From contig CAKTDA010000001.1 of NCBI GenBank assembly GCA_934541105.1, positions 62,001 through 126,000 on the forward strand: a DNA stretch of 64,000 nucleotides, read 5' to 3'. A model generated the notes under the pieces. It ran no database searches, was not told the DNA's origin, and worked only from the letters and a program-made list of their open reading frames with translations. Below are positions 1-8,879 of the stretch, one piece after another. Both the position numbers and the translations under genes were made by a program. The DNA comes from an uncultured Luteitalea sp. GTDB taxonomy: Bacteria > Acidobacteriota > Vicinamibacteria > Vicinamibacterales > Vicinamibacteraceae. How positions within the stretch are numbered: the stretch's first letter is position 1; each line of letters starts with the position of its first letter.

Positions 1-652
1 CCGCCGGACGCAGTCGGCGGCCTTCTTCTCGCGGGCCGCGGGTGAGTGGGACGTCCTGCGCGACGAGTTGTTCGGCACGTCGTTCCACCTCGAGGGCATG
101 CTCGCCATCCTCGAGCCGGACTGGGTGGTTGCCGACCTCGGCTGCGGGACGGGACGCACCGCCGCGGCCCTTGCGCCGTACGTCGGGCAGGTCATCGCGG
201 TCGATGCCTCGGCGGAGATGCTGGCAGCGGCCCGCCAGCGGCTCGGCACGGCGGGCAACGTGGACCTGCGCACCGGCGAGCTCGAGTCGCTGCCGATTGC
301 GGATGGCTCGGTCGATCTGGCGCTGCTCGTCCTGGTCCTGCACCACGTCGCCGATCCGCAACGCGTGCTGCGGGATACCCGCCGGATCCTCGCACCGGGC
401 GGGCGGCTGCTCGTCATCGACATGCAGCCACACGACCGCGAGGAGTATCGTGGCCAGATGGGCCATGTCTGGCTCGGCTTCTCCGAGTCGGAGGTGGGCC
501 GGCTGCTTGGCGGGGCCGGCTTCAGCGGGGTTCGCGTCGTCTCGGTGCCTCCGGCCGGGGACGCGCGCGGCCCGGCCCTCTTCGTCGCGCGTGCCCTCGC
601 GGCCTGCACGGCGTCATCGTCATCGTCGTCATCATCGTCCAGGGAATCGTGA
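1..652 (+). CDS. SAM-dependent methyltransferase (C-terminal part; probable ArsR-methyltransferase fusion), 5' truncated
   Basis: The gene runs in from the left edge, so its start is not seen; about 216 residues are visible. Motif I of class I SAM methyltransferases is clear (DLGCGTGRTAAAL), followed by the acidic end of strand 2 (VIAVDASAEML) and the LVLHHVADPQRVL segment. The residues before it (AAFFSRAAGEWDVLRDELFG) resemble the linker of proteins with an N-terminal ArsR-type winged helix and a C-terminal methyltransferase. The winged helix itself lies outside the window, so that part is inferred. The C-terminus is a run of ten serines from a TCN repeat. It lies 44 bases upstream of ahcY on the same strand, which suggests a role in the methionine/SAM cycle. 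Substrate unknown. Confidence 0.85.
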   Translation, partial: RRTQSAAFFSRAAGEWDVLRDELFGTSFHLEGMLAILEPDWVVADLGCGTGRTAAALAPYVGQVIAVDASAEMLAAARQRLGTAGNVDLRTGELESLPIADGSVDLALLVLVLHHVADPQRVLRDTRRILAPGGRLLVIDMQPHDREEYRGQMGHVWLGFSESEVGRLLGGAGFSGVRVVSVPPAGDARGPALFVARALAACTASSSSSSSSSRES

Positions 653-696
653 CCGTCGAACTGCGGCGCGCCGCCGCACATGAAGGAGCAGAAGGA

Positions 697-2202
<1,506 letters not shown>

Positions 2203-2209
2203 GCCTCGA

Positions 2210-2268
2210 GTAGGCGTCGGACACGTCCGACGCCTACACCTCCGACCGTCTTGTCGGACACGTCCGAC
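2210..2268. repeat. Tandem hairpin repeat downstream of ahcY; possible terminator
   Basis: A perfect 12-bp inverted repeat (arms 2210-2221 and 2226-2237, loop CACG) lies 8 bases after the ahcY stop codon. A second, shorter copy with the same loop (arms 2253-2258 and 2263-2268) follows. Both contain the 14-mer TCGGACACGTCCGA, which occurs again beside mutS at 57743. There is no T-tract, so it may act as an mRNA 3' stabiliser or a REP-like element rather than a classic terminator. Confidence 0.7.
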
Positions 2269-2291
2269 GCCTGCGGCCGCGATCGGATAGC

Positions 2292-3614
2292 ATGACCGCG
2301 CTCATGCTGCTGGTCATTGCCCTGGCAGGCATCGCGGCGCTCGTGCTGCTGATTGCCGTCGCACGCCTCACCCCGTTCCTCGCGTTCCTGCTCGTCTGCA
2401 TCGGCGTCGGCCTGGCGGCCGGGCTCGACCCCCTGCAGGTCTCGGCATCCATCACAAAGGGCCTCGGCGACACGCTCGGGTCGCTCGTGCTCGTCATCGC
2501 GCTCGGCTCGATGCTCGGCAAGATCGTCGCCGAGAGCGGTGCCGCCCAGCGGATCGCGACGAGCCTGATGCGGATCAGTGGCGCCTCGCGCGTGCAGTGG
2601 GCGCTGATGGTCACGGGCTTCATCGTGGGGCTGCCGTTGTTCTATGCGGTCGGGTTCGTGCTCGTGATCCCGCTGATCTTCAGCGTGGCCACGCAGTACC
2701 GCCTGCCGCCCGTCTACGTCGGCCTGCCGATGCTCGCGGCCCTGTCGGTGACCCACGGATACCTGCCGCCGCATCCGGCCCCGGCCGCGCTCGTGCAGCA
2801 GTTCGGCGCCGACATGGGCCTGACGCTCCTGTACGGCATCGTGGTCGCCGTGCCCGCCATCATCCTGGCCGGCCCGGTCTACAGTCGCTTCATCCGTCAC
2901 ATCGATCGTCCGCCGCTCGCAACGTTCGTCCCGACGCTGCGCGACGACGCGACGCTCCCGTCGCTCGCCGCCAGCCTCACGAGTGCGCTGCTGCCGGTCG
3001 TGATGCTCGCGAGTGGCTCGGTACTGACGCCGTACGCAGGCACCGGCGCCGCCGCGACGTTCGTGCGCGCGCTCTCGGATCCCTCGATTGCCATGCTGAC
3101 GGCAGTGCTCGTCGCGATGGGCCTGCTCGGGCTCCGCTGCGGGCACACACTGCGCGACGTCACGGCGTGGTGCGAGCGCGCGGTGGCCGACGTCGCGCTC
3201 GTGCTGCTCGTCGTCGGCGGCGCGGGCGCCTTCAAGCAGGTGCTGACCGATGCGGGTGCGAGCACGGCCATTGCCGCCGCGCTGACAACGCTGCACGCCC
3301 CGCCGCTGGTGCTGGCGTGGGCCATGGCGGCACTCGTGCGGGTCTGTGTGGGATCGGCTACGGTCGCCGGCCTCACCACCGCGGGATTCGTCGCGCCGCT
3401 CGTCACGACCGGTCGGGCCGATCCGAACCTGATGGTGCTGGCCATCGGCGCCGGCAGCCTGTTCCTCTCGCACGTCAACGACGGTGCGTTCTGGCTGTTC
3501 AAGGAGTACTTCAACGTCACGGTCGTCGAGTGCTTGCAGACGTGGACCGTAATGGAGACGATTGTCGCGATCGTCGGCCTCCTCGGCGTGCTCGTCCTCG
3601 ACGTCTGGGTCTGA
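2292..3614 (+). CDS. GntP-family gluconate/organic acid:H+ symporter
   Basis: An inner-membrane permease of 440 aa, the usual size for GntP, built of about 12-14 hydrophobic segments. Family signatures are visible: the loop GLPLFYAVGFVLVIPL, the conserved THGYLPPHPAPAAL segment, and the C-terminal FKEYFNVTVVECLQTWTVM before the last helix. GntP members import gluconate, hydroxy acids or D-serine with protons; the sequence does not say which. The following genes encode a RidA-like protein and a dipeptidase on the same strand, which suggests uptake and breakdown of small amino or hydroxy acids, but this is only context. The ATG start has only a weak ribosome site. Confidence 0.92.
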   Translation: MTALMLLVIALAGIAALVLLIAVARLTPFLAFLLVCIGVGLAAGLDPLQVSASITKGLGDTLGSLVLVIALGSMLGKIVAESGAAQRIATSLMRISGASRVQWALMVTGFIVGLPLFYAVGFVLVIPLIFSVATQYRLPPVYVGLPMLAALSVTHGYLPPHPAPAALVQQFGADMGLTLLYGIVVAVPAIILAGPVYSRFIRHIDRPPLATFVPTLRDDATLPSLAASLTSALLPVVMLASGSVLTPYAGTGAAATFVRALSDPSIAMLTAVLVAMGLLGLRCGHTLRDVTAWCERAVADVALVLLVVGGAGAFKQVLTDAGASTAIAAALTTLHAPPLVLAWAMAALVRVCVGSATVAGLTTAGFVAPLVTTGRADPNLMVLAIGAGSLFLSHVNDGAFWLFKEYFNVTVVECLQTWTVMETIVAIVGLLGVLVLDVWV

Positions 3615-3622
3615 GGCCGTAT

Positions 3623-3646
3623 CCCGAGTCCCCAATCCCGAATCCC
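3623..3646 (-). repeat. Short C-rich tandem repeat; G-quadruplex potential on the minus strand
   Basis: Four C-runs of 3-4 bases separated by 3-4 bases (repeat unit close to AATCCCG) lie in the 58-base gap between the permease and the RidA-like gene. On the minus strand this gives four G-runs with short loops, matching the simple G-quadruplex pattern. Confidence 0.5.
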
Positions 3647-3672
3647 GAGCTTCGATTCCGGTCTTCCTAGCC

Positions 3673-4140
3673 ATGACACCAGAACAACGCTTCGCCGCCC
3701 TCGGCCTCGAACTCCCGTCCGCACCAAAGCCCGCGGGCGTCTACAAGCCCGCGCTGATCGAGGGCCCGTACCTCTACGTGTCGGGCCACGGCACCTTGAA
3801 GCCGGACGGCACGATGATCGTCGGCAGGGTGGGGCAGGATCTCGATGCCGACGCCGCGAAGCTCGCCGCGCGCCAGGTCGGCCTGTCGATGCTCTCGACG
3901 ATCCGCGCGACCATCGGATCCCTCGATCGCATCCACCACGTCGTCAAGGTCCTCGGCATGGTCTGGGCCGTGCCGGAGTTCGATCGCCACCCGTTCGTGA
4001 TCAACGGGTGCTCGGAGCTCTTTGCCGCCGTCTGGGGTGACGACCGCGGCGTCGGCGTGCGGAGCGCCGTGGGGATGGGCTCACTGCCGGGCAACATCCC
4101 CGTCGAGATCGAGGCGATGTTCCGGCTCGAGGACGCGTAG
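3673..4140 (+). CDS. RidA/YjgF/Rid-family protein
   Basis: A small cytosolic protein of 155 aa of the Rid family, whose best-known members hydrolyse reactive enamine/imine intermediates from PLP enzymes. This copy belongs to the longer YjgF-like subgroup, with LYVSGHGTLKPDG near the N-terminus, ARQVGLSMLSTIRATIGSLD in the middle, and the late RSAVGMGSLPGNIPVEIEAM segment. In RidA proper a conserved arginine precedes a C-terminal P-x-x-x-x-E; here the R of RSAVG and IPVEIE correspond, so ligand binding is plausible. The ATG at 3673 is chosen because residues upstream are low-complexity repeat-encoded sequence. The stop codon TAG abuts the GTG start of the dipeptidase. Confidence 0.9.
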   Translation: MTPEQRFAALGLELPSAPKPAGVYKPALIEGPYLYVSGHGTLKPDGTMIVGRVGQDLDADAAKLAARQVGLSMLSTIRATIGSLDRIHHVVKVLGMVWAVPEFDRHPFVINGCSELFAAVWGDDRGVGVRSAVGMGSLPGNIPVEIEAMFRLEDA

Positions 4141-5235
4141 GTGTTCCTCGTCGACGCGCACCTGGATCTCTCGATGAATGCGCTCGAGTGGAACCGGGAC
4201 CTCCGGCAGGAGGTCGCGGACATCCGGGCGCGTGAGGGCGGGCTCACCGACAAGCCCGATCGCGGCCGCGGCACGGTCTCCCTGCCGGAGTTGCGTCGCG
4301 CGCGCATCGGGCTCGTGGTCGCCACGCAGATTGCCCGCTACGTCGCCCCCGGGAACCCGCTGCCTGGCTGGCATTCGCCCGAACAGGCCTGGGCACAGAC
4401 GCAGGGCCAACTCGCGTGGTATCGCGAGATGGAGCGGGCCGGCGAGATGGTCGCCATCACCGATCTCGCATCGCTCGACGCGCACCTGGCGCTGTGGGAG
4501 TCCACGCCGGGCGACAGGTCCCTGGCACTGCCCGTCGGCTACATCCGCAGCCTCGAGGGGGCCGATTCGCTGGTGTCGGTGGACTACCTCGAACAGGCCG
4601 TCAGCGATGGCCTGCGCGCGCTCGGTCCCGCACACTACGGACCCGGCCGCTACGCGCCAGGCACCCACACGTCCGGACCGCTCGAACGCGAGGGCCCGGC
4701 CTTGCTCGCAGCCATGGAGCGGCTGGGTGTGATCCTCGACGTCACACACCTCAGCGACGACAGCCTCTGGCAGGCGCTCGATCAGTTCGGTGGCGCCGTG
4801 TGGGCCAGCCATCACAACGCGCGGGCACTCGTCGCCGACCAGCGGCAACTGCCAGACGACCAGATCAAGGCCATCGTCGCCCGGGGTGCCGTCATCGGCG
4901 CGTCGTGCGATGCATGGATGATCGTGCCGGGCTGGGTGCGCGGGACCTCCACGCCGCAGTCGGCGGGCTGCACGTTCGAGCGCCTTGCCGATCATGTGCT
5001 GCATGTCTGCAGCCTTGCCGGCTCCACGCGGCACGTGTGCATCGGATCCGACCTCGACGGGGCCTTCGGCACCGAACAGACGCCGGCCGACCTCGACACG
5101 ATCGCGGACCTGCACCGGCTGTGCGACGTGCTCGCCGCGCGAGGCTTCACCGACGATGACGTCGAGCGCTTCCGGTGGCGCAACGTCGTCGATTTCCTCA
5201 GGGCCCACTGGGCCGATCGCAGGTGGACAGCATGA
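4141..5235 (+). CDS. Membrane dipeptidase (peptidase M19)
   Basis: A 364-aa member of the M19 renal-dipeptidase family, zinc-dependent enzymes that cleave dipeptides including those with D-residues. The N-terminal metal pair is visible in LVDAHLDLSM (H-x-D). Further family segments are ILDVTHLSDDSLWQAL, WASHHNARALV and GSDLDGAFGTEQ near residue 300. The GTG start directly follows the TAG of the RidA-like gene with no gap, and the final TGA overlaps the next ATG (ATGA at 5232-5235), so the three genes are probably co-translated. No signal peptide is seen; the protein is likely cytosolic. Confidence 0.93.
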   Translation: MFLVDAHLDLSMNALEWNRDLRQEVADIRAREGGLTDKPDRGRGTVSLPELRRARIGLVVATQIARYVAPGNPLPGWHSPEQAWAQTQGQLAWYREMERAGEMVAITDLASLDAHLALWESTPGDRSLALPVGYIRSLEGADSLVSVDYLEQAVSDGLRALGPAHYGPGRYAPGTHTSGPLEREGPALLAAMERLGVILDVTHLSDDSLWQALDQFGGAVWASHHNARALVADQRQLPDDQIKAIVARGAVIGASCDAWMIVPGWVRGTSTPQSAGCTFERLADHVLHVCSLAGSTRHVCIGSDLDGAFGTEQTPADLDTIADLHRLCDVLAARGFTDDDVERFRWRNVVDFLRAHWADRRWTA

Positions 5236-6110
5236 CAAGGGCTTCACGTCGTTCGTTCATGGCACTCGGCCTCGCGCCCATTGCCCTCGCGGCATTCCCG
5301 TCGTCGGCCCGCAGCCAGTCCGCCGATGGCGCCGCGCTGAAGGTGATGTCGTTCAACATCCGCTACGGCAGCGCGAAGGATGGCGAGAACCACTGGGACC
5401 TGCGGAAGGACTTCCTCGTGGACGTCATCCGCGACGAGCGCGCAGACGTGGTCGGCGTGCAGGAGACGCTGTACGCGCAGCTGGCCTACATCCTGAAGGC
5501 GCTGCCCGACTACGCGGTCGTGGGCGTGGGCCGTGACGATGGCGTGCGGGCGGGGGAGTACACGGCCATCCTGTACCGGCCGGCGCGGCTGGCCGTGAGC
5601 CGGAGCGACACGTTCTGGTTCTCGGACACGCCCGAGCGGGTCGCGTCCACGTCGTGGGGCAACAGCATCACGCGCATCTGTACCTGGGCGCAGTTCACGA
5701 CGCCCGACGGACGGCCGCTGTACGTCTACAACCTGCACCTCGACCACCAGTCGCAGCCGTCACGCGAGAAGTCGGTGGCGCTGTTGCGCGCGCGTGTCGA
5801 GGCGCGCGATCCGAAGGCGCCGGCCATCGTGATGGGTGACTTCAACGCCGGCGAGAAGAACCCGGCAGTCGCGGCGATGGTGGAGGGCGGCGCCTTCCGC
5901 GACACGTTCCGGCTGCGGCACCCCGACGCCTCACCGGTGGGGACGTTCACGGGCTTCGCGTTCGACCGCGTCAGTGGCGAGAAGATCGATCACGTGTTCG
6001 TGACCGACGGGTGGGACGTGACCGATGCGGCCATCGTCCGCACGTCGCGCGCGAACAAGTACCCATCGGACCACTTCCCGGTCACGGCAACGCTTCGCCT
6101 CACCAGGTAA
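5232..6110 (+). CDS. Tat-exported endonuclease/exonuclease/phosphatase-fold hydrolase
   Basis: A 292-aa protein of the DNase I-like fold. Motifs in order: MSFNIRYG, GVQETLYAQL (metal-binding glutamate), YNLHLDHQSQPSR (catalytic histidine), MGDFNAGEKNPA, and SDHFPVTATL at the C-terminus (catalytic Asp-His). All active-site residues are present. The N-terminus TRASRRSFMALGLAPIAL is a twin-arginine signal with cleavage near SSARSQ, so the enzyme acts outside the cytoplasm. The substrate could be a phosphodiester, sugar phosphate or inositol phosphate. The ATG overlaps the dipeptidase stop, implying translational coupling. Confidence 0.9.
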   Translation: MTRASRRSFMALGLAPIALAAFPSSARSQSADGAALKVMSFNIRYGSAKDGENHWDLRKDFLVDVIRDERADVVGVQETLYAQLAYILKALPDYAVVGVGRDDGVRAGEYTAILYRPARLAVSRSDTFWFSDTPERVASTSWGNSITRICTWAQFTTPDGRPLYVYNLHLDHQSQPSREKSVALLRARVEARDPKAPAIVMGDFNAGEKNPAVAAMVEGGAFRDTFRLRHPDASPVGTFTGFAFDRVSGEKIDHVFVTDGWDVTDAAIVRTSRANKYPSDHFPVTATLRLTR

Positions 6111-6135
6111 GACAGCGGTGGCGTGCCTTCCGCGT

Positions 6136-6150
6136 GGCACGGCGCGTGCC
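6136..6150. terminator. Short GC hairpin between convergent genes
   Basis: GGCACG-GCG-CGTGCC forms a 6-bp stem in the 56-base gap between the convergent phosphatase-fold and ChaN/PDZ genes. No T-tract follows on either side, so termination is only a guess. Confidence 0.35.
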
Positions 6151-6166
6151 CCGGACGCGGCCTGCA

Positions 6167-7387
6167 CTACCGCCGCCGCAGTCGTCCGTCGAGCGTCAGC
6201 GTCTCCGTCCCGCGCTGCACCGTCGCGCGAACCGCGTCGCCCCACACCTTGCGATCGATCCACGCGCGCACGTCGACATCCTTGCGGATCGGCGTGTCGT
6301 CGAGCGCCGACAGCACGTCGCCCGGCTTGATGCCGAGCGCTTCGGCCGGCGATCCCGGAGACACCATCAACACCGTGTTCGGCTGTTCACCGCTGCTTCG
6401 GAACGACACGCCGAGCGTCGGGTACAGCGGATAGGTCTCGGTCGGCACGCCCCAGAGGATGTCGCCGAGCGAGGCCCGGACCTGTTCGGGTGTGCCGGGC
6501 GTCGCAGCCACCGGCATCACGGTGGCGACGCGCGCCTCGGTGTAGGCCCGTGCCTGGTGCGCGATCCCGAGCCCGTAGGCCACGTGGCCGCTGCCGACGA
6601 GCACGACGACCACCGCCTTCGGATCCTTCGCGTCGGCGTGCAGCTGCGCCGCCTGCTGCGCCATGGTGGCGTCCCACGTGCTCTGCGCGTCGATCATGCG
6701 CTGCAGCATCTCCGGAGGCATCCCGGCGCCATGCGTGGCACTGCCGCCGCCGACGTAGGCCACGAACAACTGCCGGTGCTCCGCGTTGGTGGTGTCGATC
6801 GTCGGGGGCAGCTGTGCACGGTCCATCGCGCCAATCCCCGACAGCCCGCGGCGCCCGACGCCCGAGATGATGGCGCGCGGCGCGTTCACGCCGCGGATGG
6901 TCAGGCGATGCCGGCGCGCGATGTCGAAGATCTCGCGGTAGTAGTCGAACGGATAGCCCCAGTAGTCGTACCAGCCGGCCTCGCGGAGCAGCGCCGCCTC
7001 GTCGAGCCCGCCGCGAATCCAGCGGTCGAACGGCGCCGTCGGTGCGCTGGCGGGGAACATCTCGAGGCCGAGGATCACCCGCCGGCCCGCCTGGTGCAGT
7101 GCCTCGATCACCATCGCCTGCACGCGATGCGCCTCGTGCGACGTGTGGCTCTCGCCGACGAGCACGATGGCTGCGTCCGACAAGGACTCGGCGATCTCGG
7201 CAGGCGAGACATCCACGCCCCGGATCGTGTCGTGGATCTGGTCCACGGCGAGCGCAACCTGCCGATCCTTCCGGGCGGCATCACCAATCGCGAGGTCGAA
7301 TGGCTCGCGCGACTGCGCGGCCGCCCACGAGGGCACGCCGAGGCACGCGAGCAGGACCAGCGCTGCGACACACGCGCGCATCGTCAT
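6167..7387 (-). CDS. Exported ChaN-family (haem/iron-binding type) protein with C-terminal PDZ domain
   Basis: A 406-aa protein with a Sec signal peptide (RACVAALVLLACLGVPSWAAAQ). The middle part matches the ChaN domain: VLVGESHTSHEAHRVQAM near residue 78, ILGLEMFPASAPTAPFDRW, and VLVGSGHVAYGLGIAHQ. Campylobacter ChaN binds haem pairs, but many relatives are uncharacterised. A PDZ domain follows at about residues 320-400 (VSPGSPAEALGIKPGDVLSA). The fusion suggests recognition of envelope peptides. The start at 7387 is supported by an ATGA overlap with the bcp stop, so the two genes are probably coupled; a second ATG lies two codons in. Confidence 0.87.
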   Translation of the reverse strand: MTMRACVAALVLLACLGVPSWAAAQSREPFDLAIGDAARKDRQVALAVDQIHDTIRGVDVSPAEIAESLSDAAIVLVGESHTSHEAHRVQAMVIEALHQAGRRVILGLEMFPASAPTAPFDRWIRGGLDEAALLREAGWYDYWGYPFDYYREIFDIARRHRLTIRGVNAPRAIISGVGRRGLSGIGAMDRAQLPPTIDTTNAEHRQLFVAYVGGGSATHGAGMPPEMLQRMIDAQSTWDATMAQQAAQLHADAKDPKAVVVVLVGSGHVAYGLGIAHQARAYTEARVATVMPVAATPGTPEQVRASLGDILWGVPTETYPLYPTLGVSFRSSGEQPNTVLMVSPGSPAEALGIKPGDVLSALDDTPIRKDVDVRAWIDRKVWGDAVRATVQRGTETLTLDGRLRRR

Positions 7388-7854
7388 GCCAGCGCCTGCA
7401 CGGCGGCGAGGACCTCGGCGGCGTGTGCGTCCACCTTGACGGCGTCCCAGCGCTGCGCGACCGTGCCGGCCGCGTCGACGAGATACGTCACGCGCGCCAC
7501 GCCCATGTACGTCCGCCCGTACATCCGCTTCTCCTGCCACACGCCGTACGCGTCGGCGACCGCGTGGTCCTCGTCGGCGAGCAGCGGGTACGTGAGCCCG
7601 TGCTTGCGGGCGAACTTCGCCTTGCTGTCGGTACCGAGGATGCTGACGCCGAAGACGGCTGCATCGATCTTCGAGAAGTCGGGCAGCGCGTCGCGGAACC
7701 CGCAGGCCTCTTTCGTGCAGCCCGACGTGTCGTCCTTCGGATAGAAGAACAGCACGACCGGACGGCCGCGATGGTCCGAGAGCCTGTGCGTGGTGCCCTC
7801 CTGGTCGGGGAGCGCGAAATCGGGGGCCTTGGTGCCCGGTTCGATGAGTGCCAT
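7384..7854 (-). CDS. bcp: Thioredoxin-dependent thiol peroxidase (bacterioferritin comigratory protein, peroxiredoxin Q)
   Basis: A 156-aa atypical two-cysteine peroxiredoxin that reduces hydroperoxides with thioredoxin. Signatures are APDFALPDQEGTTHRLSD, VLFFYPKDDTSGCTKEACGF (peroxidatic cysteine of TSGCTKEAC, with the resolving cysteine five residues later), and GVSILGTDSKAKFARKHGL. The start at ATG 7854 is preferred over an upstream ATG because AAGGA lies about 6 bases before it. The TGA overlaps the ATG of the ChaN/PDZ gene. A member of the repeat family found before parE and parC lies 18 bases upstream of the start. Confidence 0.95.
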   Translation of the reverse strand: MALIEPGTKAPDFALPDQEGTTHRLSDHRGRPVVLFFYPKDDTSGCTKEACGFRDALPDFSKIDAAVFGVSILGTDSKAKFARKHGLTYPLLADEDHAVADAYGVWQEKRMYGRTYMGVARVTYLVDAAGTVAQRWDAVKVDAHAAEVLAAVQALA

Positions 7855-7871
7855 GGGGATCCTTGCGATCG

Positions 7872-7899
7872 GCAAGCCTGCCGCCTACAGCCTACCTGA
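7872..7899 (-). repeat. Extragenic repeat, family B copy 1 (upstream of bcp)
   Basis: A 28-base element containing GCCTACAGCCTACCTGA on the plus strand, similar to copies at 24526-24552 and 31792-31818. In all three cases it lies 15-22 bases upstream of a minus-strand ATG. Confidence 0.6.
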
Positions 7900-7950
7900 A
7901 GCGCCGGCACGGTACACTGCAGGAATGCCTCCCCGGGTTGCTCCGACCTC

Positions 7951-8802
7951 GTGCCCCGCGTGATCGTGCCGTCCGGGCCAGTTCGCTGCATCCCCGCACC
8001 GCGCAACGGACGGACCCTGACGGGCGACGTCCGCCTGCTGGCGGGATTCCGCTCCGAGTGGCTCGGCAACGAACGGGACGTCCACGTGTGGCTGCCGCCC
8101 GACTACGAGGCAGACCCGGCGCGGCGCTTTCCAGTCCTCTACCTGCACGATGGCCAGAACGTCTTCGACGCGAGCACCGCGTTTGCCGGCGTCGAGTGGG
8201 GCGTGGACGAGAGCGCCGAGCGCCTCGTCCACGAGCGGCGCATCGAGCCGCCGATCATCGTCGCGATCGATCATGCGGGGGCGCGTCGTGCCGACGAGTT
8301 CGCGCCGACGCCGGACGCACACCGTCAGGCCGGCGGCCACGCTGACCGCTACGGGCGCTTCCTCGTCGAGGAACTGAAGCCGTCGGTGGACGCGACGTTC
8401 CGCACGCACCCCGACGCCGCGCACACGGCCGTCGGTGGGTCGTCGCTCGGCGGGCTCGTCACGCTGTTCCTCGGGCTCGAGCATCCCGACGTCTTCGGGA
8501 CGCTTGCCGTCCTGTCGCCGTCGCTGTGGTGGGACCGCCGCGCGCTGCTGGCGCGCGTGCAGGCGCTGCCGTCGCGCCTGCCCTGGCGCATCTGGCTCGA
8601 TGCGGGCACCGCCGAAGGGCGCGATACGCTCCGCAACGTGCGTGCACTGCGTGCCGTGCTGCGCCGGAAGGGCTGGAGACCGGGCGAGGACCTGCACTAC
8701 CTCGAAGTGCCGCATGCCCCGCACTCGGAGGCCGCATGGGCCGCCCGCGTGCCCGATCTCCTCGCGTTCGTGTTTCCCGTCGGTGGCGCGGGGACGGGCT
8801 GA
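7951..8802 (+). CDS. Esterase of the alpha/beta-hydrolase fold (esterase D / enterochelin-esterase type)
   Basis: A 283-aa hydrolase similar to the PF00756 putative esterases. It has the N-terminal beta-strand region RDVHVWLPPDYEADP, the oxyanion loop VLYLHDGQNVFD, the nucleophile elbow VGGSSLGGLVTLF (serine near residue 158), an acidic residue in WLDAGTAEGRD, and the late catalytic histidine in VPHAPHSEAAW. No signal peptide is seen, so it is likely cytosolic. Natural substrate unknown. The GTG at 7951 is the likely start, with a second in-frame GTG three codons later. It is divergent from bcp across a 96-base gap. Confidence 0.87.
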   Translation: MPRVIVPSGPVRCIPAPRNGRTLTGDVRLLAGFRSEWLGNERDVHVWLPPDYEADPARRFPVLYLHDGQNVFDASTAFAGVEWGVDESAERLVHERRIEPPIIVAIDHAGARRADEFAPTPDAHRQAGGHADRYGRFLVEELKPSVDATFRTHPDAAHTAVGGSSLGGLVTLFLGLEHPDVFGTLAVLSPSLWWDRRALLARVQALPSRLPWRIWLDAGTAEGRDTLRNVRALRAVLRRKGWRPGEDLHYLEVPHAPHSEAAWAARVPDLLAFVFPVGGAGTG

Positions 8803-8879
8803 ACACGACGCGACGGGCAGACGTATTCGGCGGGGAGTTTGACTCGGTGCAAGCCCTTCGGTAGGCTCCGCCTTACTGC

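Noticed and set aside
653..696. Possible SAH or SAM riboswitch before ahcY
   Set aside because: The gap is only 44 bases, with one 6-bp GC hairpin; too short for known SAH or SAM riboswitch folds.
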